Source of the DNA: Prorocentrum cordatum
Taxonomy: Eukaryota > Sar > Dinophyceae > Prorocentrales > Prorocentraceae
Reading direction: 5' to 3'
NCBI GenBank assembly: GCA_963575745.1
Contig: CAUYUJ010017649.1
Location: forward strand, 379,501-443,500
DNA: 64,000 bases
The notes under the pieces are model-generated. The model was given only the letters and a program-made list of their open reading frames with translations, made no database searches and was not told where the DNA came from. A program made the position numbers and the translations under genes. Positions 9,694 to 19,319 of the stretch are shown one piece after another (position 1 is the stretch's first letter; each line of letters starts with the position of its first letter).

Positions 9694-12600
9694 GTCCTGG
9701 GCACGACGCTAAACTGTTCACTCCAGATACTCTTACCTCATTCTCATCTACAACACGGAAATACTATCGAGATTGGCAAGCTCTTTCTTCAAAGGAATCT
9801 TTCTCACTGTGGAATGGCGAACCACTCTTTCCTTCACACCTACTTCCAGAGGAGCTGGCAGTTGCAAGGACCGAATTCAATTCGATCCCAGAAATGTTCT
9901 ACGCGACCTACACCTGGCCACCGGTCATCACGCCCGAGAACTACGACGCTTTCGAGGCAGCACTGGCCAAAGGACCTTATTGCGGATATCCGATTCTATG
10001 GAGTTGGTGTTCAGGTTCATCCCATCTATCTCTCTGTATGGCATCATTACCTTTCTTGTGTGCAGTACTTTTTCCAGTTGACCTACGCTACGGATGGGAC
10101 CTCAAACATCGACCTCATCAACTCAAGTTACAGAGAGCAGACAAGACATTCAAACCAGGAGTCACAACGATGGAACCAAGATGCAAGTATTGGAGTCACA
10201 TGGGCACTGGACGCGACATCAAGGACACCATGGAGTTACGAGAATCAGAAATGCCCATGTTGAAGTTCATGACCTCACACGCTGTCAAGATCAAGCAGGA
10301 CTTCAGAGACAATCTTGTGGAGAATCCAAGATCTTCTAGTATTTGGACGAAGTCTCCCTTGGCAGCCCTCCTTGATCATCCAGCTTATTCGAATCAACGT
10401 TACAATACTTGTATGTGTGCTTTCTCCAGTGAAAAGGACGGCCGAAGGAACAAGAAGGACACTACGTTGATTTCGACTTTCTGTCTCAGTCATTCTGTGA
10501 AGCGCTGCAGCTGCAAGAAGGAGCACATACATCTTCAAGGTTATGATAAAGAGACGCATCGCAAGCGGACAGCAGCAGCAGCAATGTTTTCAAAGAAGTT
10601 CTGTACGGCACTCTGCAAGGACATCTTGGCCCTGGAGTCCAAAGAACCAGGAATCTCTATCAACAAGTTCTCAAGAGCTTTCCCGGCAGCAGCAGATGAC
10701 GAGGCAGAAGATGAAGCACCATTAGCTCAGTTACCAGCACCAGCAGGACCTAAGTCCTTGGACGACCTCATGGAAGAATTCAAGGACATCGACACCAAGA
10801 GCATCAAGATCACGCTCGACACCTTCACGCCCACGGAAGCACAATGGATCAAGGCAGCGATTCTTTCCATCACCGATTACACTATGAGTTTCGGCGTTCC
10901 TGGGACACCTACCGGACGGATTTTGATGTTGCCTGGTACTGGTAGACCACAACAGGAAGGTGCACGGGTTCTATGTCATGCTCTCAGCCAAGTTTACACG
11001 ACCAGGACTGTGACATCTCAATGCCATATGTCAGAAGCACACAAGTTTGACGAGACTGAGTTTAGCAATCCTGATGACTACAAAGATCGCATCATATTTC
11101 TTGGCAACAAGGACGGCCACTACCACATGAGCGCAGTCAAGGATTGGAGAAACGCACCTGAAGACGACATAGACACCACGACGACGATCTACATCATCAC
11201 TCTCCTGGGCGTTCACCTTTCGGACATTATACTCGATGGTCCTCCCGGCCGACGAGATCAAGCTCGACGACTCAGAGGAAAGCAACCACGACCTACACAC
11301 GGACCATATGCTATTCCACCAGAGAGGCCTGGACCACTTGCGGCTTCTACTGATGACGCCATCGAGAAGATCGAGATCAATGGCCGTGTCTTGTCACGGA
11401 CGAAGCCCAACATGGAACTTCGGGAGCTACCCAAGAAGTTGACCCATGCCAACGAGAAAGATCGTGCCGGACTACTGCGTCTACTTCATGAACGCTTCTG
11501 GCACAATTCTCCATTGGACATGATGAAGTTGCTGCAGGCCATGCTCTTACCTCAGGCTATCGTTCTACAGGGCATGGAGATTTGCAAAGCTTGTGAAGTT
11601 TGTCAGCAATGGGCTAAACGACACATACGACCTCAGATTAAACCGTTTCTGGCTACAGTGTTCAACGAGATGGTACAGCACGATTTGTTCTTCCTCTGGG
11701 ATGAAACGTTCATGATTATCATTGATGAAGCTACTAAGTGGAAGACTGGAGACCATCTCATCAACAAGACAGGTCCAGTATTGGTGAAGGCGCTCAACTA
11801 CCTTTGGATACGCATTTGGGGAGCAATGCAGAACCTTCTCACTGATCAAGAAGGAGGTCTCATGGGACACGAAGCCACCAAGCTATGTGATCGACTCGAG
11901 ATCAACAGACTGGCTATTGGCAAAGGAGGAGCTACCACCAAAGGACTTGTCGAAAGGCATCTAGCTCTTCTTAAGCTTTCTATGCTCAAGCTCAAGCAGT
12001 CAAGTCAAGCAGAAGGATTGGATCTCAGTTACTCCGACATCTGCTACGAGTGTTGCGCCGGCCACAACTGTACTCTCAACTATGGCGGCAGCACTCCACA
12101 GTTGGCCTTGACTGGACAGCTACCGAGGATGATTGCGATCGACAGCGAGACCATCACATCCATGACGGGCGCCCTTGAGAAGCGTCCTGACTACATGGAG
12201 TCTATGTCACGCGCAAGACTACTGGCTCGACAGGCTATCGTACAGTCAGTTATTCAAGATCGATTAGCTCAGGCATCCAAGATAACTCAGCACCAGCACG
12301 AGCCGGAGCTACTCGTTCCAGGAACGATATGTGATATTTGGCGAGAACCAGCACGGAAAGACGAATGCGGATGGCGAGGACCAGCGGAAGTTATCAGCCT
12401 GGAGCGACGCGCAGGATCGGCAATAGTCAAGCACCAGGGCCAGCCGCTTATCATTCCTCTACGACATCTTCGGCGACACGTTCTTACTGAGCACTACATC
12501 ACGGAGCTCAACAAGAAAAATGACACGAGCAGCTTATACATACACTACGACCTGGTCAACCCTACGATGGTCAAGGCAGCGGCTACCTTTCTGACACCAT

Positions 12601-15600
12601 ATCAGATATATGCCGATGGAGTTTTGGTTCCTTCGGAGACGCTGTACGACCTGATGGATTTAGTTGATGGATCTACGCCCACTAAGATATATTGGTTTGG
12701 CTTGGTATGGCAGCAAGAGCAGTATCGATATGTTCCCAGTGAAGAAGCTTGCGATTCATGCAAGCCTTTGGCCCTGGGCATCAAGATATTCAGCGATACG
12801 TTCAAGCCTGTGCATGGTATCTTGTACGGCTCACAAGTACGTCGACTTCCTCAGATTGAATATGCACAGTGGGCTCTACTGCTACGCTGGCGACGAGAGG
12901 ACCGAGCTGACTACAGTATTCGTGTACGACGTCCAGACATAGCTCTTCGCTATACAGCCGAGCAATCTACCAACTACAGCACAATGATGCTCTACAGCTA
13001 TGACCATTGCGAGGATCTGGACAAGCATTTCGATCCACCAGAGCTGGACTGGAGTGACATCAGCATGATTGACTGGCCTGACGACCTCTCTGAAATTGTT
13101 ATTCCGGATCAGCAGCCACCGCGGGATCCACCAGCACCGCCAGCTCGGGCACCACCAGTTCCACCTTTTCGGTCAAATGCTATACCTCCACAAGAGCCTG
13201 GACGACCACCAGATCAGCCATCGCATGGTCAACCCTCGACGGCACCAGCTACGGCAGGCACACCGCAGCTCAACGTCCCAGGCGACCAGACCATCGACAG
13301 CGACGACGACATGGAGGAGATACCAGCTCATGGACATGATCACGACCTACCTCCAGCACCTGGACCAGCACCTCGACGTATCTCTCGAGAGGCACCTATG
13401 GGTCCACCTTCGTTGCAACCACAGCACCGAGACACACAAGGATCAGAGGATTCACTGCAGACTCCAGCTACTCCTGACAAGTTACCCTACATTCCTCTCG
13501 ATTTGGACAAGTCCAAGATAAGCACAGCGGAGAAGCAGAAAGCAGTTGATCCTCCAGACGCGACACAGTCACCACCTCAGAAGCGAGGAAGATCATCATC
13601 GCCATATCCATGGCCCTCTCCTTGGCAGCCTGAGTCACCACCACGACCACCGACGACTTCGATGGGGAGATATCAACCAGGAGCTTCTTCATCGTCAACG
13701 GACTTGCCAGCGGCTACGCCGGGTACGTCCTCGACACAGCCAGCTCCAACGGATTCGACAGAACCACCTATACTTCCCATTCGTACAGATGAAGTACCAG
13801 CAGGAGAGCAACCCTCGACTTCTACTGACAGAACTCTGGAATACAGCGACGACCCAGATGGAGATACCAGAGTCTTATACCAGGAGACGATTGACCACCT
13901 TGACATCCCCAAGATTGTCAATCTATGCGAACGACTACCCGACGGAACTCACAAGCAAAGTATGGAAGCAATTTATGACGAGATAATCAGCAACCTTTCA
14001 GATGATTTTGATTTTGTATCTCCGACACTTTACTCCGACTCGGACCGATATCTATACTTCCATTACGATTTGCATGAATCAATGGTTTTTCGAGTTGATG
14101 ATTCGACGGCGAACCTCACAGATGACGAGATGAGACGTTTTGCGAAGTTGGTTATTGCAGGAGATCATAAGGAGTTGAAGGCTTTTGTTACTCATGATAT
14201 TTTCGAACCTGTACTTCGAGACCACCTACCCGATAAGGCGAACATAGTTGATTGTACATGGGTGAGGAAATGGAAGGTCAAACACGTTGAAGTCAAATCA
14301 CGACTATGCGCTCGAGGCTGTTCCGACCGACAGAAGAACTTTATTGAGAAGCACAGCTCGACAGCGACAAGATTATCGCAGCGTTTGGTCTTGAGTTTAG
14401 GATGTTGTGAAGGTATTCTACATGTGAACGACGAGAATGACGGCGACGTCGACACCGAGAGCCTGGATATTTCAACGGCCTTTCTACAAGGACTTGGATA
14501 CGACAACCTACGCGAGAAAGCAAGGAATCTAGGCTATGAGTATCGCGAAGACCGGACAGTCTACATCCTTCCTCCGGAGAATGTGTGGAGTCACTTTCGA
14601 CGCATGCCGGAGGCATCTTCCAGTTGGAAAGTTGCAGACAAGGATCGACGCAGATATGCCCTCAAATGCTTGAGAGCAATGTATGGTTTCACAGACGCAC
14701 CATTGATGTTTCAGTTGGCCTTGTTGGAGTTTCTCAAAGAAAAGACAGGAGCTAAATCATCGGTTTTCGACGACAACTATCTTTACTGGGGCATCGATTA
14801 CAAGGGCAACAAGGTGATCGTTTTAGTCATGACTGTTCATGTGGACGACTTACAGATCACTGGCAGCAGATTCTATCGCGACTGGATACACAAGAAGCTG
14901 GAATCCAGATTCGGCAAGCTCAAGAGGCAGACGATGCCATATACACATGCTGGCCTACAGCTCGAACGAATTGTACCGACGTGCATACGCATTCATCAGG
15001 ATCAGTTCACATCATGTCTTTCGCCATGCGTTATACCAAAAGAACGAGTTGATGTACCAGATGCACCCTGCACGGCAGCAGAACACAAGACGTTCAGATC
15101 TCTTACTTGTGGAGCACTCTGGGCATGCCAGACACGACTGGAGGAACTATTCAACGTTGTTCCTCTACAGACCAAGCTACAGAGTCCGACCATCAAGGAC
15201 CTCCTGGCGATCAACGCAGTGATCAAGAGACTCAAGAAAAATCCCGAGAAGTTTGGCATCTACTACAGGAAGCTCAAGGCACCGCTACGGATCTCTTGTA
15301 TTACGGACGCCTCTTCAGCCAACAAGAACAGCAATTTCGCCACAGAAGGAGTCACGATAGGTCTTCAAGAAGACCGACTACATTTTCCTCTATGTGATCG
15401 ACAAGACTATCTGCAGGACAATCTGATCAATCGGCTCAGTGGCAAGTTACATGCACTAGTGGTCACTTCGACCAAGTCTAAGAGAGTTTCACACAGCACG
15501 TCCCATGCGGAAACGTTGGCAGCAGCACGAGGAGTCCCCATGGCACAGATTATCGGCATGAGGCTCACAGAACCGGAGATTAACATTCTATGCGGACCTC

Positions 15601-15962
15601 AGAAGCCACTACAGCTTCAAGAACGACTCGACCGAGGGCAGTTGAGTTTACCAGTGGACGCTTTCATTGATTGTATGGACCTGTGGGAGTTATGTTGCGG
15701 ACTTCGAGGAACGCCACAGGACAAGTCACAGCGTTTGGGTATTCTGTCGCTTCGAGAAGAGCGACGAACCCTGAGACTACGACGACTTTATCATGTACGT
15801 ACCAAGTGGATGGTTTCAGATATGTTGACAAAGTTCGTGGGAGCAGATTCCAAGTCACTCTTGGAGCTGATCACCACCGGTTGTTGGACGATCGCAGGCA
15901 CACTGCGAGTCAGGCAAGGATTTGGACTAGACAGTACCAAGTCCGACACGACAAGACTATGA
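9669..15962 (+). CDS. Copia Pol: methyltransferase-like region, integrase, RT, RNase H
   Basis: The frame is open from 9669 to the stop at 15962, minus one relative to Gag. It has no ATG until about 9891, so expression by frameshift is likely. At 9999-10640 is a region with a SAM-type glycine segment (WCSGSSHLS), DLRYGWDL, MEPRCKYWS and VENP, then a Cys/His cluster; this resembles C5-cytosine methyltransferase motifs I, IV and VI. Integrase follows, with an HHCC-type zinc motif (about 11484-11602) and catalytic Asp, Asp, Glu near 11683, 11843 and 11951, the last two separated by 35 residues. A Pro/Ser-rich linker covers about 13090-13850. RT has LDISTAFLQG near 14463 and HVDDLQITG near 14838 (the usual YVDD). 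RNase H starts with TDASS near 15300, and a copia-like MLTKFV lies near the end. All catalytic residues of integrase and RT appear present. Confidence 0.93.
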   Translation, partial: GPRDSFSLSPGHDAKLFTPDTLTSFSSTTRKYYRDWQALSSKESFSLWNGEPLFPSHLLPEELAVARTEFNSIPEMFYATYTWPPVITPENYDAFEAALAKGPYCGYPILWSWCSGSSHLSLCMASLPFLCAVLFPVDLRYGWDLKHRPHQLKLQRADKTFKPGVTTMEPRCKYWSHMGTGRDIKDTMELRESEMPMLKFMTSHAVKIKQDFRDNLVENPRSSSIWTKSPLAALLDHPAYSNQRYNTCMCAFSSEKDGRRNKKDTTLISTFCLSHSVKRCSCKKEHIHLQGYDKETHRKRTAAAAMFSKKFCTALCKDILALESKEPGISINKFSRAFPAAADDEAEDEAPLAQLPAPAGPKSLDDLMEEFKDIDTKSIKITLDTFTPTEAQWIKAAILSITDYTMSFGVPGTPTGRILMLPGTGRPQQEGARVLCHALSQVYTTRTVTSQCHMSEAHKFDETEFSNPDDYKDRIIFLGNKDGHYHMSAVKDWRNAPEDDIDTTTTIYIITLLGVHLSDIILDGPPGRRDQARRLRGKQPRPTHGPYAIPPERPGPLAASTDDAIEKIEINGRVLSRTKPNMELRELPKKLTHANEKDRAGLLRLLHERFWHNSPLDMMKLLQAMLLPQAIVLQGMEICKACEVCQQWAKRHIRPQIKPFLATVFNEMVQHDLFFLWDETFMIIIDEATKWKTGDHLINKTGPVLVKALNYLWIRIWGAMQNLLTDQEGGLMGHEATKLCDRLEINRLAIGKGGATTKGLVERHLALLKLSMLKLKQSSQAEGLDLSYSDICYECCAGHNCTLNYGGSTPQLALTGQLPRMIAIDSETITSMTGALEKRPDYMESMSRARLLARQAIVQSVIQDRLAQASKITQHQHEPELLVPGTICDIWREPARKDECGWRGPAEVISLERRAGSAIVKHQGQPLIIPLRHLRRHVLTEHYITELNKKNDTSSLYIHYDLVNPTMVKAAATFLTPYQIYADGVLVPSETLYDLMDLVDGSTPTKIYWFGLVWQQEQYRYVPSEEACDSCKPLALGIKIFSDTFKPVHGILYGSQVRRLPQIEYAQWALLLRWRREDRADYSIRVRRPDIALRYTAEQSTNYSTMMLYSYDHCEDLDKHFDPPELDWSDISMIDWPDDLSEIVIPDQQPPRDPPAPPARAPPVPPFRSNAIPPQEPGRPPDQPSHGQPSTAPATAGTPQLNVPGDQTIDSDDDMEEIPAHGHDHDLPPAPGPAPRRISREAPMGPPSLQPQHRDTQGSEDSLQTPATPDKLPYIPLDLDKSKISTAEKQKAVDPPDATQSPPQKRGRSSSPYPWPSPWQPESPPRPPTTSMGRYQPGASSSSTDLPAATPGTSSTQPAPTDSTEPPILPIRTDEVPAGEQPSTSTDRTLEYSDDPDGDTRVLYQETIDHLDIPKIVNLCERLPDGTHKQSMEAIYDEIISNLSDDFDFVSPTLYSDSDRYLYFHYDLHESMVFRVDDSTANLTDDEMRRFAKLVIAGDHKELKAFVTHDIFEPVLRDHLPDKANIVDCTWVRKWKVKHVEVKSRLCARGCSDRQKNFIEKHSSTATRLSQRLVLSLGCCEGILHVNDENDGDVDTESLDISTAFLQGLGYDNLREKARNLGYEYREDRTVYILPPENVWSHFRRMPEASSSWKVADKDRRRYALKCLRAMYGFTDAPLMFQLALLEFLKEKTGAKSSVFDDNYLYWGIDYKGNKVIVLVMTVHVDDLQITGSRFYRDWIHKKLESRFGKLKRQTMPYTHAGLQLERIVPTCIRIHQDQFTSCLSPCVIPKERVDVPDAPCTAAEHKTFRSLTCGALWACQTRLEELFNVVPLQTKLQSPTIKDLLAINAVIKRLKKNPEKFGIYYRKLKAPLRISCITDASSANKNSNFATEGVTIGLQEDRLHFPLCDRQDYLQDNLINRLSGKLHALVVTSTKSKRVSHSTSHAETLAAARGVPMAQIIGMRLTEPEINILCGPQKPLQLQERLDRGQLSLPVDAFIDCMDLWELCCGLRGTPQDKSQRLGILSLREERRTLRLRRLYHVRTKWMVSDMLTKFVGADSKSLLELITTGCWTIAGTLRVRQGFGLDSTKSDTTRL
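9682..9693 (+). promoter_or_regulatory. Gag-Pol frame junction, possible -1 frameshift site
   Basis: The Gag frame ends CAT TTT CAT TGA. The Pol frame is open in -1 only from 9669, so any shift must happen within about 25 bp. The run T TTT allows re-pairing of the P-site codon, but the A-site codon CAT re-pairs poorly with TCA, so it is not a classic slippery heptamer. Reinitiation or a recent indel are alternatives. Confidence 0.4.
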
Positions 15963-16335
15963 TATTTCAGTTCAGGATTTTCATCAGAATCTGGAGTATG
16001 ATCTGGAGTTTGGTTATATGTGAGATGTTATATGAGCAGCTCCACATGTATAGCATTGTTCGACTTCAATTGTGGAGCTAGTATTTTATGTTCACCGTTA
16101 TCGGCTACCACTTCGAGATGGATTATCATCAGATTTATTTCAGTTGATGAATTTCAATGGATTTATATTTGGTGGCCGTGGTGGATATGATAAGCCTGTT
16201 ATGGCTTACTTAGGACTGCTGTCCTACTTTTCTCCTCTCTCTCACTCCTTCCTAGGGCCGCTACCGAACTCCAGTAAAATCGACTGGGTTTTAATTTTTA
16301 TAAGATCCAACATGTCCTAAAGAAAATAGGACCAG
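15963..16335 (+). other. Copia 3' untranslated region with a second copy of the LTR end
   Basis: No coding is seen. Positions 15963-15998 nearly match the last 36 bp of the LTR. At about 16001-16013, ATCTGGAGTTTGGT repeats the 5' LTR/primer-site junction. A purine-rich AAAGAAAATAGGA at about 16318-16332, just before the 3' LTR, is the likely polypurine tract for plus-strand priming. Confidence 0.75.
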
Positions 16336-16523
16336 AGTTGAGATTATTATGTCTAGGACCTGTTAGGCATGTTGTCTCATACGCTAGAAGCAGTACCGTA
16401 CTGTAACGTACTGGCTCAAGTCAAAGCAATAAAAGATTATCATCTTTATTGCCATTAGTTCATATAGCTTTCGCTTAAAGAACTTAATATTTCCAGTTCA
16501 GGATTTACATCAGAATCTGGAGT
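16336..16523 (+). repeat. 3' LTR of the copia element
   Basis: This is the 188-bp partner of 6607-6794. Here the sequence near 16426-16433 reads GCAATAAAAG, giving an AATAAA hexamer that the 5' LTR lacks (GCAGTAAAAG). This could serve in 3' end formation, although dinoflagellates are not known to rely on AATAAA. Confidence 0.93.
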
Positions 16524-16528
16524 TTCCG

Positions 16529-16559
<31 letters not shown>

Positions 16560-16580
16560 CCCGGGGGGGGGGGGGGGGGC
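16529..16580. repeat. Poly-C run followed by poly-G run
   Basis: A run of about 29 C is followed by TCCGCCC and about 17 G. This can form an extended hairpin or G-quadruplex. Run lengths may be affected by assembly. Confidence 0.85.
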
Positions 16581-16589
16581 GAGACAGCT

Positions 16590-16984
16590 GGCCTGTGCTG
16601 CTTTGCGCTTCGCACTGCCGGGCGCGCGGCATCGGGCGCAACCTTCTTGACGGGCGCGAGGTGCACCGCCGCCCTCGGCGCCGCTGACCCGCGGGGCCGC
16701 TCGGCCAACCCCCGCAGTGCCGCGCGGCAGTTCCCCCCCTCGTGCTTGGAGAGTTTCAGGCCAGCGTCGTCGCCCTCGACCGCGCCCTTCAGCGCCGTGG
16801 CCCGCGCCCCCTCGCAGCCGAGGTTCGCCTCCTGCCAGCGGGGCCAGGGGTGGGGCTTCATGATGGAGCGAGAGCGGGACATGCCGACGTCCACGCAGAG
16901 CTGCTGCAGCTCGGGCTCGGCGGCTGCACGGCACCTTTCAACGAACTCCACCAGCGCAGGCAGCGGGGGCGAGTGCTTGACCAA
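16590..16984 (-). CDS. Unidentified protein-like frame, partial
   Basis: A minus-strand frame from ATG at 16984 reads into the poly-G/C tract. Its first ~120 residues have protein-like composition, with amphipathic LVEFVERCRAAAEPELQQL and a WPRWQEANLGCEGARATALK segment. I recognise no family. It could be one exon of a host gene or a chance frame in GC-rich DNA. No splice sites or partner exons were found. Confidence 0.28.
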
Positions 16985-17177
16985 GGGGGAATAAACGCAC
17001 GCCCGTCGAGCTGCGCGCGGGCGCAGGCGCCAGGGCGCCGAGGGCAGGGGTAGCTGCTGCAGCTGCCGCGCGCGCCAGCTTTGGCCGAGCGCCAGTTAGC
17101 CGGAGCTCTCCGCGCTTTGGCCACGCCCTGCTGCCGCGAAAAAAAAAACCGACGGGGGCACCTGGGCAAAAACGGCA

Positions 17178-17444
<267 letters not shown>

Positions 17445-17655
17445 GCCTCTTGAGAGCTCCTAGAGGGCTTCCCTGACTTGCCGAAGAAGGGCTTCTAGAG
17501 GGCTCCCCTGGCTTGCCGCCGAAGGGCTTCCAGAGGGCTTCCCTGGCGCCTCCGATGGGGGGGGGGGGGGAGAGAGAGAGGGGGGCGCCCCGATGGGGGG
17601 GGGGGGGGGGGCGGGGGGGGGGGGGTCGGAGAGGGAGATGGGGGGGGGTGAAGGC
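17445..17655. repeat. CTTCTAGAGGGCT repeats and poly-G tracts
   Basis: Three or four units of a ~35-bp GGGCTTC(C/T)AGAGGGCT motif are followed by several runs of 10-18 G. The motif is related to that at 5725-5945. Confidence 0.7.
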
Positions 17656-18152
17656 TCCACATCATGAGAGGAAGTCTCGAACGAGAGGCCCAGAGAGATT
17701 GCGCTCTTATTTGCAGCATGGGCGACTTGCAGGAATGAGTCAGACAACAAGAAAAAAGAACTGTGTTGTTTGGTGATGGGCAACATGATAAATATGTATA
17801 CACGAGGAGGTACCGTCACTGACCACTCTCTGACATAGGCCTCCCAGCATCTAGGACACACTACCACCTGCGAGCTCCTCCAACTGCCGAGCCGCAACAA
17901 GCTAGTCACGAAAAACGACGCCTCGTGTACGAGATGTGCACTTTGCGGCGTTGCTTCTAGGACGGGCACGAACCGCGTTGCGCTACCTAGTACACCTAAC
18001 ACCGAAGACCACCTAGCACGAACAAGAACCGCCCACCGACCTACTACCACCAACAAGCATCAACAGTAATGAACAACACAACACCTACTGCGAACGTCGA
18101 TGACGACCAGGACCATTGACTAGTGAACCACCATGTGCACGTGCACCCGATA

Positions 18153-18187
<35 letters not shown>

Positions 18188-18387
18188 ATGACCAGAACAG
18201 TGCCACCTGACGCAGATCCGCGGACCAACCATGCTTACCGCAAGTGAAACGCAACAAGAAAACCATATTCTTGAACATGTAACATTCCACAAGGCGGTAC
18301 TATATGTTGTTGCGACGGGCGGCTGCGAGCAATTGTGCGATGCTGTCGAAGTGCGACTGCGTGTCGTCATCAACAACATGTGTGCAC
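17656..18387. other. No gene recognised; (TA)n at 18157-18183
   Basis: Composition is less GC-rich than the surroundings. A minus frame at about 18050-17660 is long but matches no domain I know. A 27-bp TA run is present. Confidence 0.35.
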
Positions 18388-18818
18388 TCAAAGAAAACAG
18401 CTGCGAGTTTCTCGCCGGGCGGTCTGCGCCCTCTCCCCGCGAGCCCCCCCCTGCGCGCGTGCGCGCAAGGGTGGGCCCTGTTTTTGGCCGAGGGGGACAC
18501 GGCTAACCATGTGGATTCCGACGGGACTGATGGCGGACAACAGCATCTGCGTTCCTTCATTGTCTTCGATGACGCTGGGGCCCCGACGCACAATCGAAAC
18601 CCGAACGCACGGCCCTACCAGTGGGCTCATCAAAACACCTTCGGCATCAGGCGCTGGGTAGAAGTAATCTTCGGTGGCTGCGCGAAAATATGCATCGCCG
18701 CCTGCCGACCTTCTTCTGCCTACTTCGAAAACAGACCAGTGGGGGCGTCTTGCCGGCAGGCAACAGAGATAGTTTGCCTTCGTGCTCTTCTTCCTCCAAC
18801 AGATATGCCTTGATCGTG
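18388..18818 (-). CDS. Unidentified protein-like frame
   Basis: The frame is open for about 143 codons. Its middle has balanced, non-repetitive composition: DAYFRAATEDYFYPAPD, then GVLMSPLVGPCVRVSIVRRG, then EDNEGTQMLLSAISPVGIHM. The only well-placed Met is internal (about 18633). I recognise no family. It may be an internal exon or a decayed gene. The downstream part runs into low-complexity Arg/Ala sequence and is probably not coding. Confidence 0.35.
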
Positions 18819-19319
18819 TTAGGAGAATTTGTGGGACCTCTAGCCACTACCTGCGCCTGCTCCGTGCTGCCTAGCCTGGCCGATCGCCCCTGCGCTGTCC
18901 GACATCCCTGTCCTGCTGCTGCTCCAGGTTCCCGGGGTTGGTCTCTGGGCAAGCACCCGCGGCCCCGGCCCCCAATTGCAGTTGCGCGCGTCGGGCGCGG
19001 GCGCAGGCAGCTCGGGCGACGCCGTCAGCTCGGATAGTCAGCTCGGCTCCGCGTGTTCCGAGCGCGGCGTCCGCCCTGGGCCGGGGCGCATCATCACCCC
19101 TGTCTCCGATGGTCACTCCGTGGCCTGGCGGGTCGCTTGCGGGGCCCTGCGGAGCCTCCTCATGGGAGGGAGGCGACAGGCGCGAGGGCCTGATGCGGCG
19201 ACTCCATTTCCTGGTTCGTCAAGTGAGCCAGCTGGGGACCTGGGCTCGAAAGCAGCCCTGCCATCGTCCGTGCCCGCGCGGTGCCAGCGGGCGTCCTCGC
19301 CGTTCCTCGTTCCAAGGAT

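Larger units (their letters stand above)
6602..16528 (+). mobile_element. Ty1/copia LTR retrotransposon, apparently intact, with TTCCG target duplication
   Basis: The element proper is 6607-16523. TTCCG flanks it directly at 6602-6606 and 16524-16528. The two LTRs are each 188 bp and differ at four positions. Inside, in order, are a primer-binding site, Gag with a zinc knuckle and protease, and Pol with a methyltransferase-like region, integrase, reverse transcriptase and RNase H. Integrase before RT is the copia order. Both frames are open end to end. This fits a recent insertion that may be autonomous. Its composition is less GC-rich than the flanks, as expected for a mobile arrival. Confidence 0.95.

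Noticed and set aside
18735-18760. CAGTGGGGGC as another copy of the TA-flanked MITE
   Set aside because: Only ten bases match; there is no TA flank and no partner end.
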